From the NCBI GenBank assembly GCA_024195265.1, contig JAJLRJ010000011.1, forward strand, positions 21,431,402 to 21,495,401: a DNA stretch of 64,000 nt, given 5' to 3'. This DNA comes from Dendrophyllia cribrosa (taxonomy: Eukaryota; Cnidaria; Anthozoa; Scleractinia; Dendrophylliidae). Made by a program: the position numbers and the translations under genes. Below the pieces are notes generated by a model that saw nothing but the letters and a program-made list of their open reading frames with translations, was not told the origin of the DNA and ran no database searches. Position 1 is the stretch's first letter, and every line of letters begins with the position of its first letter. Shown here piece by piece: positions 24,201 to 34,540 of this stretch.

Positions 24201-25236
24201 CATTTGTAGCCACCGATCCCAAGGTTTGGAAGATATAAGGGCTTTCATTCCATCCCTGTGGAAGTGTTCTCCACACGAAACACTAACCTCCCCTCTCCGC
24301 ACCCATCGGTGGTTGGCTATCCAATATGAGAAAATGGTCGAAACCAGATTTATCGTCTATCTTTGTTTGGAATGAGTCGAGCGATAAATATCGCGGCAAG
24401 TTGACCACTTGGTCAAGATAAAATGGACACTGTCACATGAAACAGTTAAGGTACTGCTGGTCATGGACCAACTGAGGTTTTGATGGCTCAATGTTAAAGG
24501 GCATGACAATTGCTGGTGGTGGTGTATCCTCTACCTTTCCCCACACTTTAATAGCTCCCATTGCTATTTTGGTTTTGATTTCTCGCAATATGATATTCTT
24601 ATAGAACTTGCATTTTTTAGTATTTGGAAAATATTCGTTTGGCGGGAAAATGATGGAAATTCTCCCGTCAACATTGGCCCTTAAAGGGGTAAATAAAACA
24701 CTTTACAGAGATTCCGTTTAAATCCCTCTGCAGGGGAAGGTGGGTTAACCTGTTCCATTCGTCAATGTGATGATGATGTTCTCCTGCTACAAAACTAACA
24801 GGGTCGCATACCCATACATCAGCAGCGGCTGCAGAAGCCGTACCTTGGGCAACTGCATCTACTGAAGCTGCCGCGGATGAGTAATCCGGTTACCCCGTCC
24901 TGAGGGACCACTTGATAAGACACATTCTGCGCTTGTAAAATTCCTGTTCTGCCTCTAAAAGGTGAAACTCGCTTTCCAATTCCCATCTAGGAATGTTTGG
25001 GGCCTAAAGGGAATCCAGAAAGTGCGTTATAAAAGGCAACCTGGCGACGGGAGGACTAACTCATCCCGCAACTTGGATACAAACAGCTCAAGGTCTAATC
25101 ACCGGGCAGTAAATCGGACCCCGGATGAATCAGCCCCTAGAGGTAATCCTGTGGTATAAGGGGATCGCAAAAAACAAGGGTATAAGAAACTGACCAGTGT
25201 TTGATTCAATGAAATTTATTTAAACCTTGAATTTTT
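21279..25236. other. No recognised gene
   Basis: Many short frames on both strands, none with a motif I can name. GC content rises between 23760 and 25240, and minus-strand sequence around 24960-25060 has a coding-like patch (WELESEFHLLEAEQEFYKRR) that may belong to the same decayed retroelement as the zinc-knuckle frame at 25237-25700. G-rich patches lie at 22612-22705. Confidence 0.3.
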
Positions 25237-25700
25237 TTAAAAGAGGCAGTTCCAGCTCTCATTGCTTGTTGCAATCTCGAGGAAAATGACCACTCTCTCC
25301 ACATACGTTGCATCTTGCATTGGGCTGGCCATAGCTACGCCTCTTGCCTCCTTGGCCAGGGACCCATCGAGGACATTCGACGTGGCAGGCAGTTGGTTGT
25401 TGGTTGTTGTTGCCGGTTTTCTGTTCGTAGCAACAAACTCGTTTATCTGCCGCCAACTCTGCATCCGTGGCAAGGCAGCCAATCTACCTGGCGCCCAGCT
25501 TGTTTGCTGAACGTCAGTCTGTCCCACAGCGCTGCTATTTTTCGGTCTCTTCCATCTTAGATTGGCGAGCTTCCTCCAGTACCGTGGAGTTTATTGAGGG
25601 CCACTGTGTCATTGAAGTCGATAGCGTGACAGTACGCTTTAAGTTTCTCGCACAGATTTTGAAATCTGCGCGTGTGGTTGGTGCCCTTCATCTCATTGAG
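25237..25700 (-). pseudogene. Decayed Gag-like frame with a CCHC zinc knuckle
   Basis: The minus-strand frame ending near 25259 encodes GKRRSYGQPNARCNVCGESG followed by HFPRDCNKQ: a C-x2-C-x4-H-x4-C zinc knuckle as in retroelement Gag proteins. Upstream, in a shifted frame, RRFQNLCEKLKAYCHAIDFN also looks coding. At least one frame change separates them. Probably a remnant LTR or DIRS-like element; no reverse transcriptase found. Confidence 0.4.
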
Positions 25701-26259
25701 TTCACCTTTTAGGTCTGACAATAGTCACTAATTCCTGTGTAGTAAAAAGCAGGAGAGAATTAGAGGAATCCAATGTCACTCTGGTCGTGTAATGCAAAGG
25801 GGTTATGTCCTTGGTATAGTAATACATGTATGCTCACAGGTTGTTTTGTTTGTTGTATGGCTCATCCAATAAAGCCAAGCTTTTGATTGTAATCCTTGAT
25901 TTATTATATCATCCGAAAACTCGGTCGCATTGCCATACAATCCAACCCGTGAACTTGTCACGTGTCTACATACAGAATCTATAAAACAACCTCTCGAATT
26001 ACAGTAAATCAACACATATCGTGACACAGGTATTCCCTTTAAAACACATCTATAAAACTGGATGCAATTTTGCCACCATACCACATAACTCAAAGCACGA
26101 GAAAATGGTTGAATAGCATGCTGTCGTGAAGTCTAGTACCTTGATATCTATTAATGCAAACATAAAAAATCCTCGAAGGTATAGATCATGGCAGATTGTC
26201 ATGTGCACACATGCCACACATACCACAAAAACAGCAAACATTTTAAGGTACTGTACACC
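25701..26259. other. No recognised gene
   Basis: Minus-strand frames at 25803-26093 and 26050-26241 could hold exons of the gene at 27067-27429, but I found no consistent splice phases. Confidence 0.3.
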
Positions 26260-27066
26260 TCCACTTCCTCCGAGGCTTTTCCTTTTTTGCTTTTGGCCAT
26301 TTCAATTATAGCGTCTGACACTTGATCAACGTTGGCCTTAAAACTGGTCAAAATACTGGTTTCCAAGCCCAGCGATCTTTCAAATTCTGCCAAAGTAACA
26401 ATGCAAAGTACATGCACCAGTTAGAGAGGAATCCTGATCACAGAATAGCAGCAAAGGGTAAATATGGTGAACATATTAGATATATTTATTACATTCAAGA
26501 CAGAAGAGTATATATGTAATAAACAATAACAAAAATGTTTCTGATCATGGAATAAAGCAGCAACATATTGATTTCAATGCATAAATCAGGGAGCAATGTC
26601 ATAATGGTCCATGGTTAAACGATCTAACAATATTTTATATCCTGGTGGTTGCAAACCTTACAGGTCAGCAGAAATGGGGTGACTAGTTAAAGTACTAATT
26701 CTCGGCCAACAAATCTGTTCAACCTGTGACAGTGAAATAAAAAAAAAACAATAAAAAATCAGTCGCTGCAACTAGTCTTTTGCTGTAAACAAATTATTGA
26801 GTTCGTTTCTGAAAAAACTATGGTGCTGTGTTGGTAGAGGAGTGCAACATGAACATTTAGTTTTATCAACAGACTAGTTGATAAGGTAAATTGGCCACTA
26901 TAAAGGAGAGAGATACTTTTATTTACACTGGGTAACTCTTTCAGTAATTACAAAGGTAAAAAACTGTTATTAATAGAGGCCCTATTAAGCAGCTGATGTT
27001 TTGAGTGCTTACCTTACATGTATAAAACACACACAAACGAAAAAAAACCAGACATGTACACTTTAC

Positions 27067-27429
27067 CTGAGATAAATCAAATAGCGCAGGATATTCCACT
27101 TTCAGCTCTGCTATTGGAGTTTGCTTGTTCATGAGCCGTCTTTTATCTGGAAACGTCAACAGCATGCGATTTTGGATTTTTAACTTGTCGGGATTTCTTC
27201 TACGCCATTCAGCCTCAAGAGCATCTTTATGTTTTTTCATAGAGGCTCCATCTTCCCCTTCTGGGTAGGGTAGCTCCCAGTTTAAGGCGCCACGCCTTAA
27301 TTTTGATGAAACAGGTTTGGAATTTCCCTTCCATGTTTTCATTTTCTTCCTTAAAATAACTTCTGGATCTGAAGTTAAATGCTTTCGTTCATTCCCGAAC
27401 TTTTCATACAACTGGACAAACCAAGAATC
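27067..27429 (-). CDS. Internal exon of an unrecognised spliced gene
   Basis: Bounded by an acceptor (TCTATTCAG before GATTCTTGG, 27429) and a donor (TCTCAG before GTAAAG, 27066). It encodes 121 residues: DSWFVQLYEKFGNERKHL, then a basic part, YPEGEDGASMKKHKDALEAE, NRMLLTFPDKRRLMNKQTPI and ELKVEYPALFDLSQ. The 'R..(M)..P.I.ELK..YPALF' ending occurs in a family of animal proteins sometimes labelled SAMD3-like (recalled). A possible next exon lies at about 26721-26669 (IC.PRISTLTSHPISADL) and a further coding patch at about 26390-26260 (EFERSLGLETSILTSFKANV), but phases did not all agree. Function unknown. Confidence 0.5.
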
Positions 27430-27724
27430 CTGAATAGAAAAAAAATGAACAGAATGATATACATTGAGTTATAAGAATGGAAACTAAATATAAATAATGT
27501 AGAGTTGGATAAGCCACATTCATGCTCTTAAATATGTATATGAACAGGGTAAACCACTGGGTAACAGAAGTTCTCTTGCAGCCTACTTTCACGAGAAATC
27601 AAGGCAGGCCAATAAAGGTACAAGTTTTAGTCAATCGCCGCTTTACGGACACCCACTGATATTATATTTTATTGACAGCCCGGATCATGTGTACTTACGG
27701 CACCCGTCGGTCGAGTATCGGTCG

Positions 27725-28430
27725 ACATATCGGCCGATCCCTGGTGAGAATCTTTGAAGGATCTTTAAGGACCCTTAAAGATCTGCATGAGGATCTGCGA
27801 GGATCTTGATAAAGATCTTTTAAATTCCTGCAAGATCCTTAATAATCTTGCCATAGATCTTCAAGGATCTTGCAAAATCTTGCCAAGATCTTCAAGGATC
27901 TTTTAAGATCTTCAAAGATCTTGGCAAGGATCTTTGTACAATCCTTAAAAGATCTTTGCAAGATCCTTGAAGATCTTTGCCAAGAATTTAAAGGATCCTT
28001 TAAGATCTTGGCAAGAATTTAAAGGATCCTTTAAGATCTTGGCAAGAATTTAAAAGATCCTTAAATCAAAGATCTTAAATCAAAAGTTCTTAAGGATCTT
28101 CAAGGATCCTTAAAAGTCTAGCCAAGATCTTCAAGGATCTTTTAAATTCTTGCTAAGATCTTCAAGGATCTTTAAAGATCTTCAAAGATCTTGGCAAGGA
28201 TCTTTGTACAATCCTTAAAAGATCTTTGCAAGATCCTTGAAGATCTTTGCCAAGAATTTAAAGGATCCTTTAAGATCTTGGCAAGAATTTAAAGGATCCT
28301 TTAAGATCTTGGCAAGAATTTAAAAGATCCTTAAATCAAAGATGTTAAATCAAAAGATCTTTAAGGATGTTCAAGGATCCTAAAAAGTCTAGCCAAGATC
28401 TTCAAGGATCTTTGAAATTCTTACACAGAT
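27725..28430. repeat. GATC-rich tandem array with a 271-bp higher-order copy
   Basis: About 700 bp built almost only from AAGATCTT, AAGGATCTT and CAAGATCCTT words. A longer unit starting CTTCAAAGATCTTGGCAAGG occurs at about 27911 and again at about 28182, nearly identical over about 200 bp, so a 271-bp block has duplicated in tandem. The array contains dozens of GATC sites, and the words are near-palindromic. Confidence 0.8.
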
Positions 28431-28439
28431 TTTAGATTC

Positions 28440-29621
28440 TGAGGAACTTTAAAACTCTTGATATGGTCTTCATGGGTCTAATTGACAAGAATCTTTGAAC
28501 AATACCTGTGAAGCATTATAATTATTACAAATTTGGATGAAGATCCTCAAGGGTTTGAAACTGACAATACATTAACTGCTCCGAAAATAGTGGAGCATCA
28601 CCCTTACAACTGCAATAATATTTCTTTTGTTGGGTGACATGAATGCAAGGGGGTTCATCGTGTCTTAAACTCTAATAATTTGCTCCAGAAAGAAAAATAA
28701 TTATTGTATGTAAAATATATTTTATTACCATTAATGCCATGTAAGTTTCAAAATGCACGCTTTTAAATTTACAAACCTTGACTATAATTCCTACTGTTAA
28801 TTGTTTTGTTACTCTTAAAATAAAGATTTTTCATACAAAGGCCATTTGTCTAACTACTTTTACTTTTTTCACAACAATGTAGTAAAAATTGACTAATTTT
28901 CAGTGCCTCATTCACTTTCAATCAAAATTACAAATTATCAAATCATCATTGCAATGTATTGTTAATCCAAAATATGCACAGAAAACACGTGTGCTTTTAA
29001 ATTTACTAACCCTTACTCTGTAATTCATTTTTGAGGCCATTAATATTTTGTCTAACATCTTTCTTTTACAACAACATAGTAAAAGTTGACTAATTTTCAG
29101 TGCCTTGTTTAATTTCAATCGTAATTACAGATACCAAATAATCATTAATTTTCAGTGCTGCAAACCATACAGTTGCTATTTTGCATAGCAAGCATTTCCA
29201 TACTTGTTTTGCAGGACAGAAATTTAAGTAGAAAAACATGGAAATGCTTGCTACAAGAATGTAAGTTTTGTTGTCTGACTCAATTCTCTACACCTTCAAT
29301 GTTGTTCCTAAATTTGTCTTGGACCAAATTTTGACTTTTTAACTACTTTCTAACTACTTTCTAACTGTGACTAAAAGCAGTCGACAAAAATTAATGTTTA
29401 ATCCACTTCAATTTGCCACTCAAAATACAAACATCTAATGGTAGCAGTTGAAGCAAACTAGCTTTCAGAAAGCTTGCAAACTTACAAAAAGCATTGAAAT
29501 GTAGCAATTTAATTATGGTATGATGCACTGCTCAAATTTAATACTGTTTGCATGCAATACATATAATATTGATTTTTTATTACATGTAAGTAAAAACATC
29601 AAGAAAGGAACATTAACCAAA
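28440..29621. other. No recognised gene; short duplicated segment
   Basis: A roughly 110-bp segment ('tttaaattta..aacccttgact..taattc..tgttttgttac') at about 28760-28930 recurs in diverged form at 28985-29120. No coding signal. This is the left flank of the nested transposon. Confidence 0.35.
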
Positions 29622-29623
29622 TA

Positions 29624-29835
29624 CTACCGTTTGCGTTCATCCGTGAAGCGTGACCGTTTTTTCGCGTATGTTTACTTTTCAAACGTGACAGTTTCCCAGA
29701 CAACTGTGACGGCTAAGCCAATGAAAATGTTTCGTTTGGAGCATGAAACTATGCGTGTTTGTCAAACAAACGTTGCACGTTTTGATCACGTAGTGTAAAG
29801 GTTTCTAAGAATTGAAGACACTAATTTCAGGTTTG
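29624..29835 (+). repeat. Left terminal inverted repeat of the DD37E transposon
   Basis: 212 bp, starting CTACCGTTTGCGTTC right after TA. It ends in CACTAATTTCAG GTTTG, which reads as a splice acceptor just ahead of the transposase ATG. Identical to the right repeat but for one base. Confidence 0.95.
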
Positions 29836-29855
29836 TGTTTTCGCTCGGGCAAGTA

Positions 29856-30932
29856 ATGGATGCTCTTAAAGTAAACAAATTCGGACGAACTTATCGAACT
29901 GGAGTTGCGCTGGATAAAGACATGCGAACGTTTATAATAGATAGAATTCTCCAGGAAGGTGGAGATCGATTGACTGGATATATTCCAAGATCATTTAAAT
30001 ATTTTTCCGAAGAACTGCTGCTTTCCTGTAACACTATTTCAAAGATTTGGCGACAATTTTGCGAAGAATTGACCATTAATCCGCGACCTAAAGGCGGAGC
30101 AACATGGAGCAAGTTATCACAAGACGATTTGGAACTTATTGAACTAATGAAAATTGAAAAACCGTCTGTCTCGCTTGCGGAAATAATAAGTTGTCTTGAA
30201 GAAATGGACGGTGTTGACGTGTCAATGGCTGCTGTTTCCAGAGCAATCAAGCAGAGATTACCGTCAGGTCCTTACTCCAGAAAGAAAATCACGAAGATCG
30301 CCCGTGAACGATTTACACCGACAAACATGTTTTATACACAACTGTTCATCAATTATTTAGCAACAAAAGATCCTAGACGGATTAAATTCTTCGATGAAGC
30401 AGGCGTAAAGTTACCGGATGTAGGAACTAGGTTGTACGGGCATAGTTCTGCAGGAACTCGTTGTGTGGAAGTTGTGAGAAAAGCAGAATCGCCTAATACA
30501 ACACTTAACATGCTGGTATCATTGGATGGGCCAGAATATTATAACCTGATAGACGGTGCGACTAATATTATGCAATTTCTAAGTTTTTTTGAAGAGGCAG
30601 GAAATTGCGTGAACTTGCAATCTGGACGTCCTTGTTTACAAGTTGGCGACATTGTTGTCATGGACAATTTGTCTGCACATCATTTTGAAGGCGGAGAAAT
30701 TCTAGAAGAATGGTTTGAAGAAATGGGGATAGAACTACTCTATTTGCCAACCTATTCACCCGACTTAAATCCAATAGAACTTTGTTTTAACAAGGTGAAA
30801 ACTCTCCTTAATGGTGAATTCCAAAGCCTTGTGCATGCAAATACGAAACTTGCCGTAATGGAGGCAGTTGAAAGGATAACAAGCCAAGACATGGTCGGCT
30901 TCTATGAGGCCACTTCTTATTTGTTTGTATGA
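29856..30932 (+). CDS. DD37E transposase, IS630-Tc1-mariner group
   Basis: 358 residues from the ATG at 29856; the frame opens upstream at a GTG (29835), but the ATG is preferred. Residues about 10-80 resemble a paired-type helix-turn-helix (GRTYRTGVALDKDMRTFIID ... ISKIWRQFCEEL), and a second helical region follows (LSQDDLELIELMKIEKPSVS). The DDE_3 core has Asp180 (FFDEAG), Asp270 (VVMDNLSAHH) and Glu308 (YSPDLNPIELCF), with 37 residues between the last two. The frame is intact and of usual length, so the protein may still be active. It would cut at the 212-bp terminal repeats and join at TA. Confidence 0.9.
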   Translation: MDALKVNKFGRTYRTGVALDKDMRTFIIDRILQEGGDRLTGYIPRSFKYFSEELLLSCNTISKIWRQFCEELTINPRPKGGATWSKLSQDDLELIELMKIEKPSVSLAEIISCLEEMDGVDVSMAAVSRAIKQRLPSGPYSRKKITKIARERFTPTNMFYTQLFINYLATKDPRRIKFFDEAGVKLPDVGTRLYGHSSAGTRCVEVVRKAESPNTTLNMLVSLDGPEYYNLIDGATNIMQFLSFFEEAGNCVNLQSGRPCLQVGDIVVMDNLSAHHFEGGEILEEWFEEMGIELLYLPTYSPDLNPIELCFNKVKTLLNGEFQSLVHANTKLAVMEAVERITSQDMVGFYEATSYLFV

Positions 30933-31660
30933 ATGTTGCTTCTAAGCATCAGACTCTAGCTTTTCACGGCAAAAAGCGGGATGAACATGGACTAAACTGA
31001 ACAGAGCGTAAATTCTATTTTTAGCTTGTCGTGTGGGAAATCTGTGAAATTCCCGCAAACAGCTTCCATGAAAATATGTATTTTTGTCTATAAGTTAGAG
31101 ATCCAGTATTATGTTTGTTTTCTTTACAGGAAATTTGAATTGTATATATTCAGTCTGACTCAGCAACAAAGTTTTCCTGTGAAATTCGGCTGAGAATTTT
31201 TTTAATTCTCTGTGTTTGTTAAAATACGTATGGCACGAAGCTTGCAAAAACACCCTAATTAAATCAACGCATAAAATGCTTTGTTTATAAATTCAACCCA
31301 GAGACCGGAATAATTAGGTTGTTTTTACTTTTGCAACAACTACCAGAGCAAGAACTGCGTCCATCGTTAGAGACTGTTAGAATATGTTGAACTCAACGTA
31401 TTTATTTTTCAAAAATAAACTGAAATTTCAGGTGCAATTTAGACCAATTTACATTGTAACCCAACAGATACTTGCAACAGTGCTGTTTCAAAACAATTTC
31501 ATTTCAGAACTCAACATGTAAAAGTCGATAAAAGTAAAGCAACTGTAAATTCACAACTGTACTCAAATGCGCTGTGTTTTATGTGATATATAGATTTATA
31601 TAACTTATTAATAAGTCATGTTTCCATTCAGCAGTGTTCAGCCTAAGGAGTTTCCATTAA
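30933..31660. other. Intergenic region between the two convergent transposon genes
   Basis: AT-rich with no open frame. It lies between the 3' ends of the transposase and of the interrupted second gene, so it probably holds both 3' untranslated regions. Confidence 0.5.
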
Positions 31661-32494
31661 TTAAGTGTTTTCCGTGTGTTGGTTTCCTTGGCTTAAACTT
31701 AACAGGAGATTGGCGGTTTCTGTTGTAGAAGGTTCCATCTGTGATTCCGCCAAAGAGATGCGATCAGTAATGGATGGATTTGTGTTTGTAGTTGTTGTTA
31801 GCGTGCTAGTTGAAGGCAAACCTGTAAAGCCAGCAAGAGTTCCCGTAGGCCTTAGTGGCTCCTCATAGCGGAAACTCGGCATGAAAGAGTTCATTCTAGG
31901 CATTCCGTAATTAAAATATGGAATGCCTGTCGAGGGATATCCAAAGACAGGGGGAGGAACACTGCTGTATTGATCATTTGCAAAGAATGGAGAAGCCCGA
32001 CCACGAGAATAATCAGTTGCTTCGTCGCTTTGGTGCAGACTTTCTCGCATGACAATCGCAAGCTGCTCCGCCTCTTCTCTTTCATTTTTCGGTGGTGTAT
32101 AAAATTGGAGAAGGCTCGTGAACGTTTTCCGTTTCAGAACAACAATCTTGGGGGCGGAATGGAGGAAACGTGATTCCTTGTCTTTCCAATGTAGATTTTG
32201 CTGGATTATCTTCGCACTTTCTTTTTTGCTTAGGCCTTGAAATGCTCGTATTGCCAAATTCGTCACTTGAGTTTAGCGCTTTCTCTAGAACTGCAGTAAT
32301 ATCCTTCTGAGCTGGTATCTTGCCTCTAAAATGTTTTTTCGAGTATTGCTCTACAAGGTACACGTGCTTACGCAGTAGAGACCAATTTTTGTTGCCATTG
32401 ACTAAATAGTTCTCTCGATTAGCTTCAAACAGTCCTGATTATATTTTATCTGTTACTTTCTCGTTCATTGTTTCTAAAGCCATTGTTTTAGTAC
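31661..32494 (-). pseudogene. 3' part of the interrupted second gene of the DD37E transposon
   Basis: Downstream (left) of the Polinton, the frame of the 52480-53304 gene continues in phase for about 18 codons (TMALETMNEKVTDK), meets a TAA near 32440, and stays open beyond it (HVYLVEQYSKKHFRGKIPAQ). It then passes by a frame change near an A run (about 32085-32095) into a frame ending at 31661. That last frame includes REEAEQLAIVMRESLHQSDE and a Pro/Tyr/Met-rich tail. Either an intron or decay explains the stop and the shift. Function unknown. Confidence 0.6.
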
Positions 32495-32500
32495 CTAACT
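32495..32500. other. Left target site duplication of the Polinton
   Basis: CTAACT directly before the AGTAGT terminus; the same six bases follow the right terminus at 52485-52490. Six bases is the known Polinton duplication length. Confidence 0.95.
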
Positions 32501-32586
32501 AGTAGTTATAGACTTGGGGATACCAGCTCAGTTTTGTCAAACTGATCTGTTATCGACCCAAGTCTAAACTACTTTCCATATAATGG
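32501..32586 (+). repeat. Left terminal repeat of the Polinton, palindromic
   Basis: The outer 73 bp (32501-32573) is a near-perfect palindrome: AGTAGTTATAGACTTGGG pairs with CCCAAGTCTAAACTACT with one bulge, and the inside (CAGCTCAGTTTT / AAACTGATCTG) pairs too. It is followed by TTTCCATATAATGG, which the right end shares in inverted orientation (19 bp ACTACTTTCCATATAATGG in common). The middle of the palindrome differs between the two ends. Confidence 0.9.
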
Positions 32587-33370
32587 TAACCAGCTTTTTG
32601 AAATCTATATGTTTTCAGTTTTTGAAATCTATATATTTATTTAAATGAATAATGCGTTCATTCCATTTTGCGTTTTCACCTCATTAAAAAGCAATTTTTG
32701 AGTCGGTATTACGCCATGATTTCTAAAAACATGGTTACATTGCGTGACACAATTCTCGGAAACACAGGAAGTCTTTGATTCTTAGAAAAATAGGAAGTTG
32801 ATGACAATATGCGCGCGTCTCTGGGTACTTCTTTACAATTTCTTCAAAATAACCATAAACATCTTTCAGTAAATCGTTGACAGACATCCTTCAGTCGCTG
32901 GTCGCTTCGTTCCACTTATGTGAATAAACGGCTAACGCGTTAGCGATAAAAGCTTGAGAAAAATTTCGTGTGAAGATCTGATTGGTTGTTGAAATATGCC
33001 AATTACGTCTGGATTTACATATCAAGTGATTTTAGATAAAACAATGGGAAATATCGCTAACGCGTTAGCCGATTTTTACATGTTCGCTATTTTTGTTTTC
33101 TGGGAATTTAGACACGTGCTGACACAATTCTCGGAAACACAGGAAGTCTTTGATTCTTAGAAAAATAGGAAGTTGATGATGTCATGGGACTTTCCTGCTG
33201 ACTATTTTTGTTCTATTGTATTCAAGGTCATATTAGATAAAACAATGGGAAATATCGCTAACGCGTTAGCCGATTTTTACATGTTCGCTATTTTTGTTTT
33301 CTGGGAATTTAGACACGCACCGCTTATAGCTATTGTTTTAAAAAAATATAATCTCATATAATAGTATAGA
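32587..33370. other. Left non-coding arm with direct repeats and a repeated 14-bp palindrome
   Basis: No gene. A 60-bp block (32745-32804) recurs at 33120-33179, and an 85-bp block (33032-33116) recurs at 33233-33317. The perfect palindrome GCTAACGCGTTAGC occurs at 32931, 33056 and 33257. A partial fourth copy of the first block ('agaaaaataggaagt') lies at 33950. It looks like a control or replication region next to the terminus. Confidence 0.75.
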
Positions 33371-33937
33371 ATGAATTATTGTAATTTGGATATTCACGAT
33401 TATATGATGAGTATTGGTGAGTTGACCTGTCCCTTTTGTGATGAGCAATTGGCAGAAGTTGACAGAAGTGTGATAGTGGTCAAGTCATGCTGTAGTGAAC
33501 AAGATATAAATAGTATAGATGGTATGAGCGTCTGTCTAAATTGCGGTTCCGTCCATGGTTATGAATTAGTTAATTCATATGTTGACTTTCATGAAAATTT
33601 ATATAGAATAAGAAAAAAGAGTGTATATGTAAGAAAATATCATATCGAAAATACAATCAATAAATATATAAAAGAGATTCATTTAAGTTTTAATGACCGT
33701 AACAAAATATATAAGATTTTTGGATTAATAAACAACGTGTTACCAGAAGTCAATAAGAACCGGAAACGGATGATTAGTGTAACCTATGTTTTGAGAAGAT
33801 TATTAAAAATTTTAGGATTACCTTATGATAAAATAAAAATAACTTCTTCTAAAAAGACATTAAAATTTTATGAACAATGGTGGGATGATGTTTATAAATT
33901 AATAAAGAATGATGTCAACAAAATTATTAAAAGGTGA
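33371..33937 (+). CDS. VLTF3-like late transcription factor
   Basis: 188 residues. An N-terminal zinc ribbon (C20-x2-C23 ... C55-x2-C58, with a CC pair at 40-41) is followed by RKYHIENTINKYIKEIHLSF, NRKRMISVTYVLRRLLKILG and SKKTLKFYEQWWDDVYKLIK. This layout matches the poxvirus late transcription factor VLTF3 family found in large DNA viruses and some Polintons, which is expected to switch on late promoters. It is the only rightward gene in the left third. The AT box CATATAATAGTATA sits right before the ATG, as for the capsid genes. Assignment is by motif recall; a general TFIIB-like zinc protein is the alternative. Confidence 0.6.
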   Translation: MNYCNLDIHDYMMSIGELTCPFCDEQLAEVDRSVIVVKSCCSEQDINSIDGMSVCLNCGSVHGYELVNSYVDFHENLYRIRKKSVYVRKYHIENTINKYIKEIHLSFNDRNKIYKIFGLINNVLPEVNKNRKRMISVTYVLRRLLKILGLPYDKIKITSSKKTLKFYEQWWDDVYKLIKNDVNKIIKR

Positions 33938-34032
33938 CCTGTTGCATGATTCTCAGAAAAATAGGAAGTCATACGTCATGTGAAGGGTTTTTCCCTTTGA
34001 ATGAATTATAAAATAAAATTTACTTTTAAGGT

Positions 34033-34515
34033 TTATTCAAATTTTTTATCATATTTTTTCTCAAATTTATCGGCAAGAGGACAAATATCGATGATTATTT
34101 CGTCTAACTGTCTCATTTCATTGATGAATATATTGTGGTTGAAATGATTTCCTCTAAGACAAGACCGTAAAAAAACTAATACTTTTTTATATGTCGTATA
34201 AGCAAATTCAGACATTTCGATTTTCTTTTTATAATTCTTGATTTCACTTACTGTTTTTAGCACTAAACCAGCTCCAGAAATAGAAGCTAGTATAGCAGGA
34301 TTTAATGTGATACTACCAGCTACAGTACCAATAACTATTAAGCCTGTTGAAGTTACATTAATAGCTAAATTCAATCTCTTAAAATATTTGAAAGCCTTCA
34401 TATAACACCAAAATCTTTTGTGGTAGAATCGGTATAATGCTTTGATTTCAGATAATTTTTCTTGGCTGATATATCTGTCAATATGATTAAAATTGAATAT
34501 TTCTGTTTTCGTCAT
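34033..34515 (-). CDS. Two-transmembrane-segment Polinton protein
   Basis: 160 residues. A basic helix (FYHKRFWCYMKAFKYFKR) precedes two adjacent hydrophobic segments (about 50-68 LAINVTSTGLIVIGTVAG and 72-88 LNPAILASISGAGLVLK). Then come a lysine-rich loop and a helical C-terminal half ending CPLADKFEKKYDKKFE. The same arrangement recurs in cnidarian Polintons (recalled), so it is a conserved accessory membrane protein, perhaps virion-associated or acting on the host membrane. It lies at the left end of the leftward gene block with an AT-rich box (TATATAATATAAA) right before the ATG. Confidence 0.6.
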   Translation of the reverse strand: MTKTEIFNFNHIDRYISQEKLSEIKALYRFYHKRFWCYMKAFKYFKRLNLAINVTSTGLIVIGTVAGSITLNPAILASISGAGLVLKTVSEIKNYKKKIEMSEFAYTTYKKVLVFLRSCLRGNHFNHNIFINEMRQLDEIIIDICPLADKFEKKYDKKFE

Positions 34516-34540
34516 TTTATATTATATATTTGGATAATAA

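Noticed and set aside
27725..28430. CRISPR or origin array
   Set aside because: There is no repeat-spacer pattern; it is low-complexity GATC-word repetition.
32587..33370. A gene at 33173-33361
   Set aside because: The short frame runs through the 85-bp direct repeat and shows no conserved motif.
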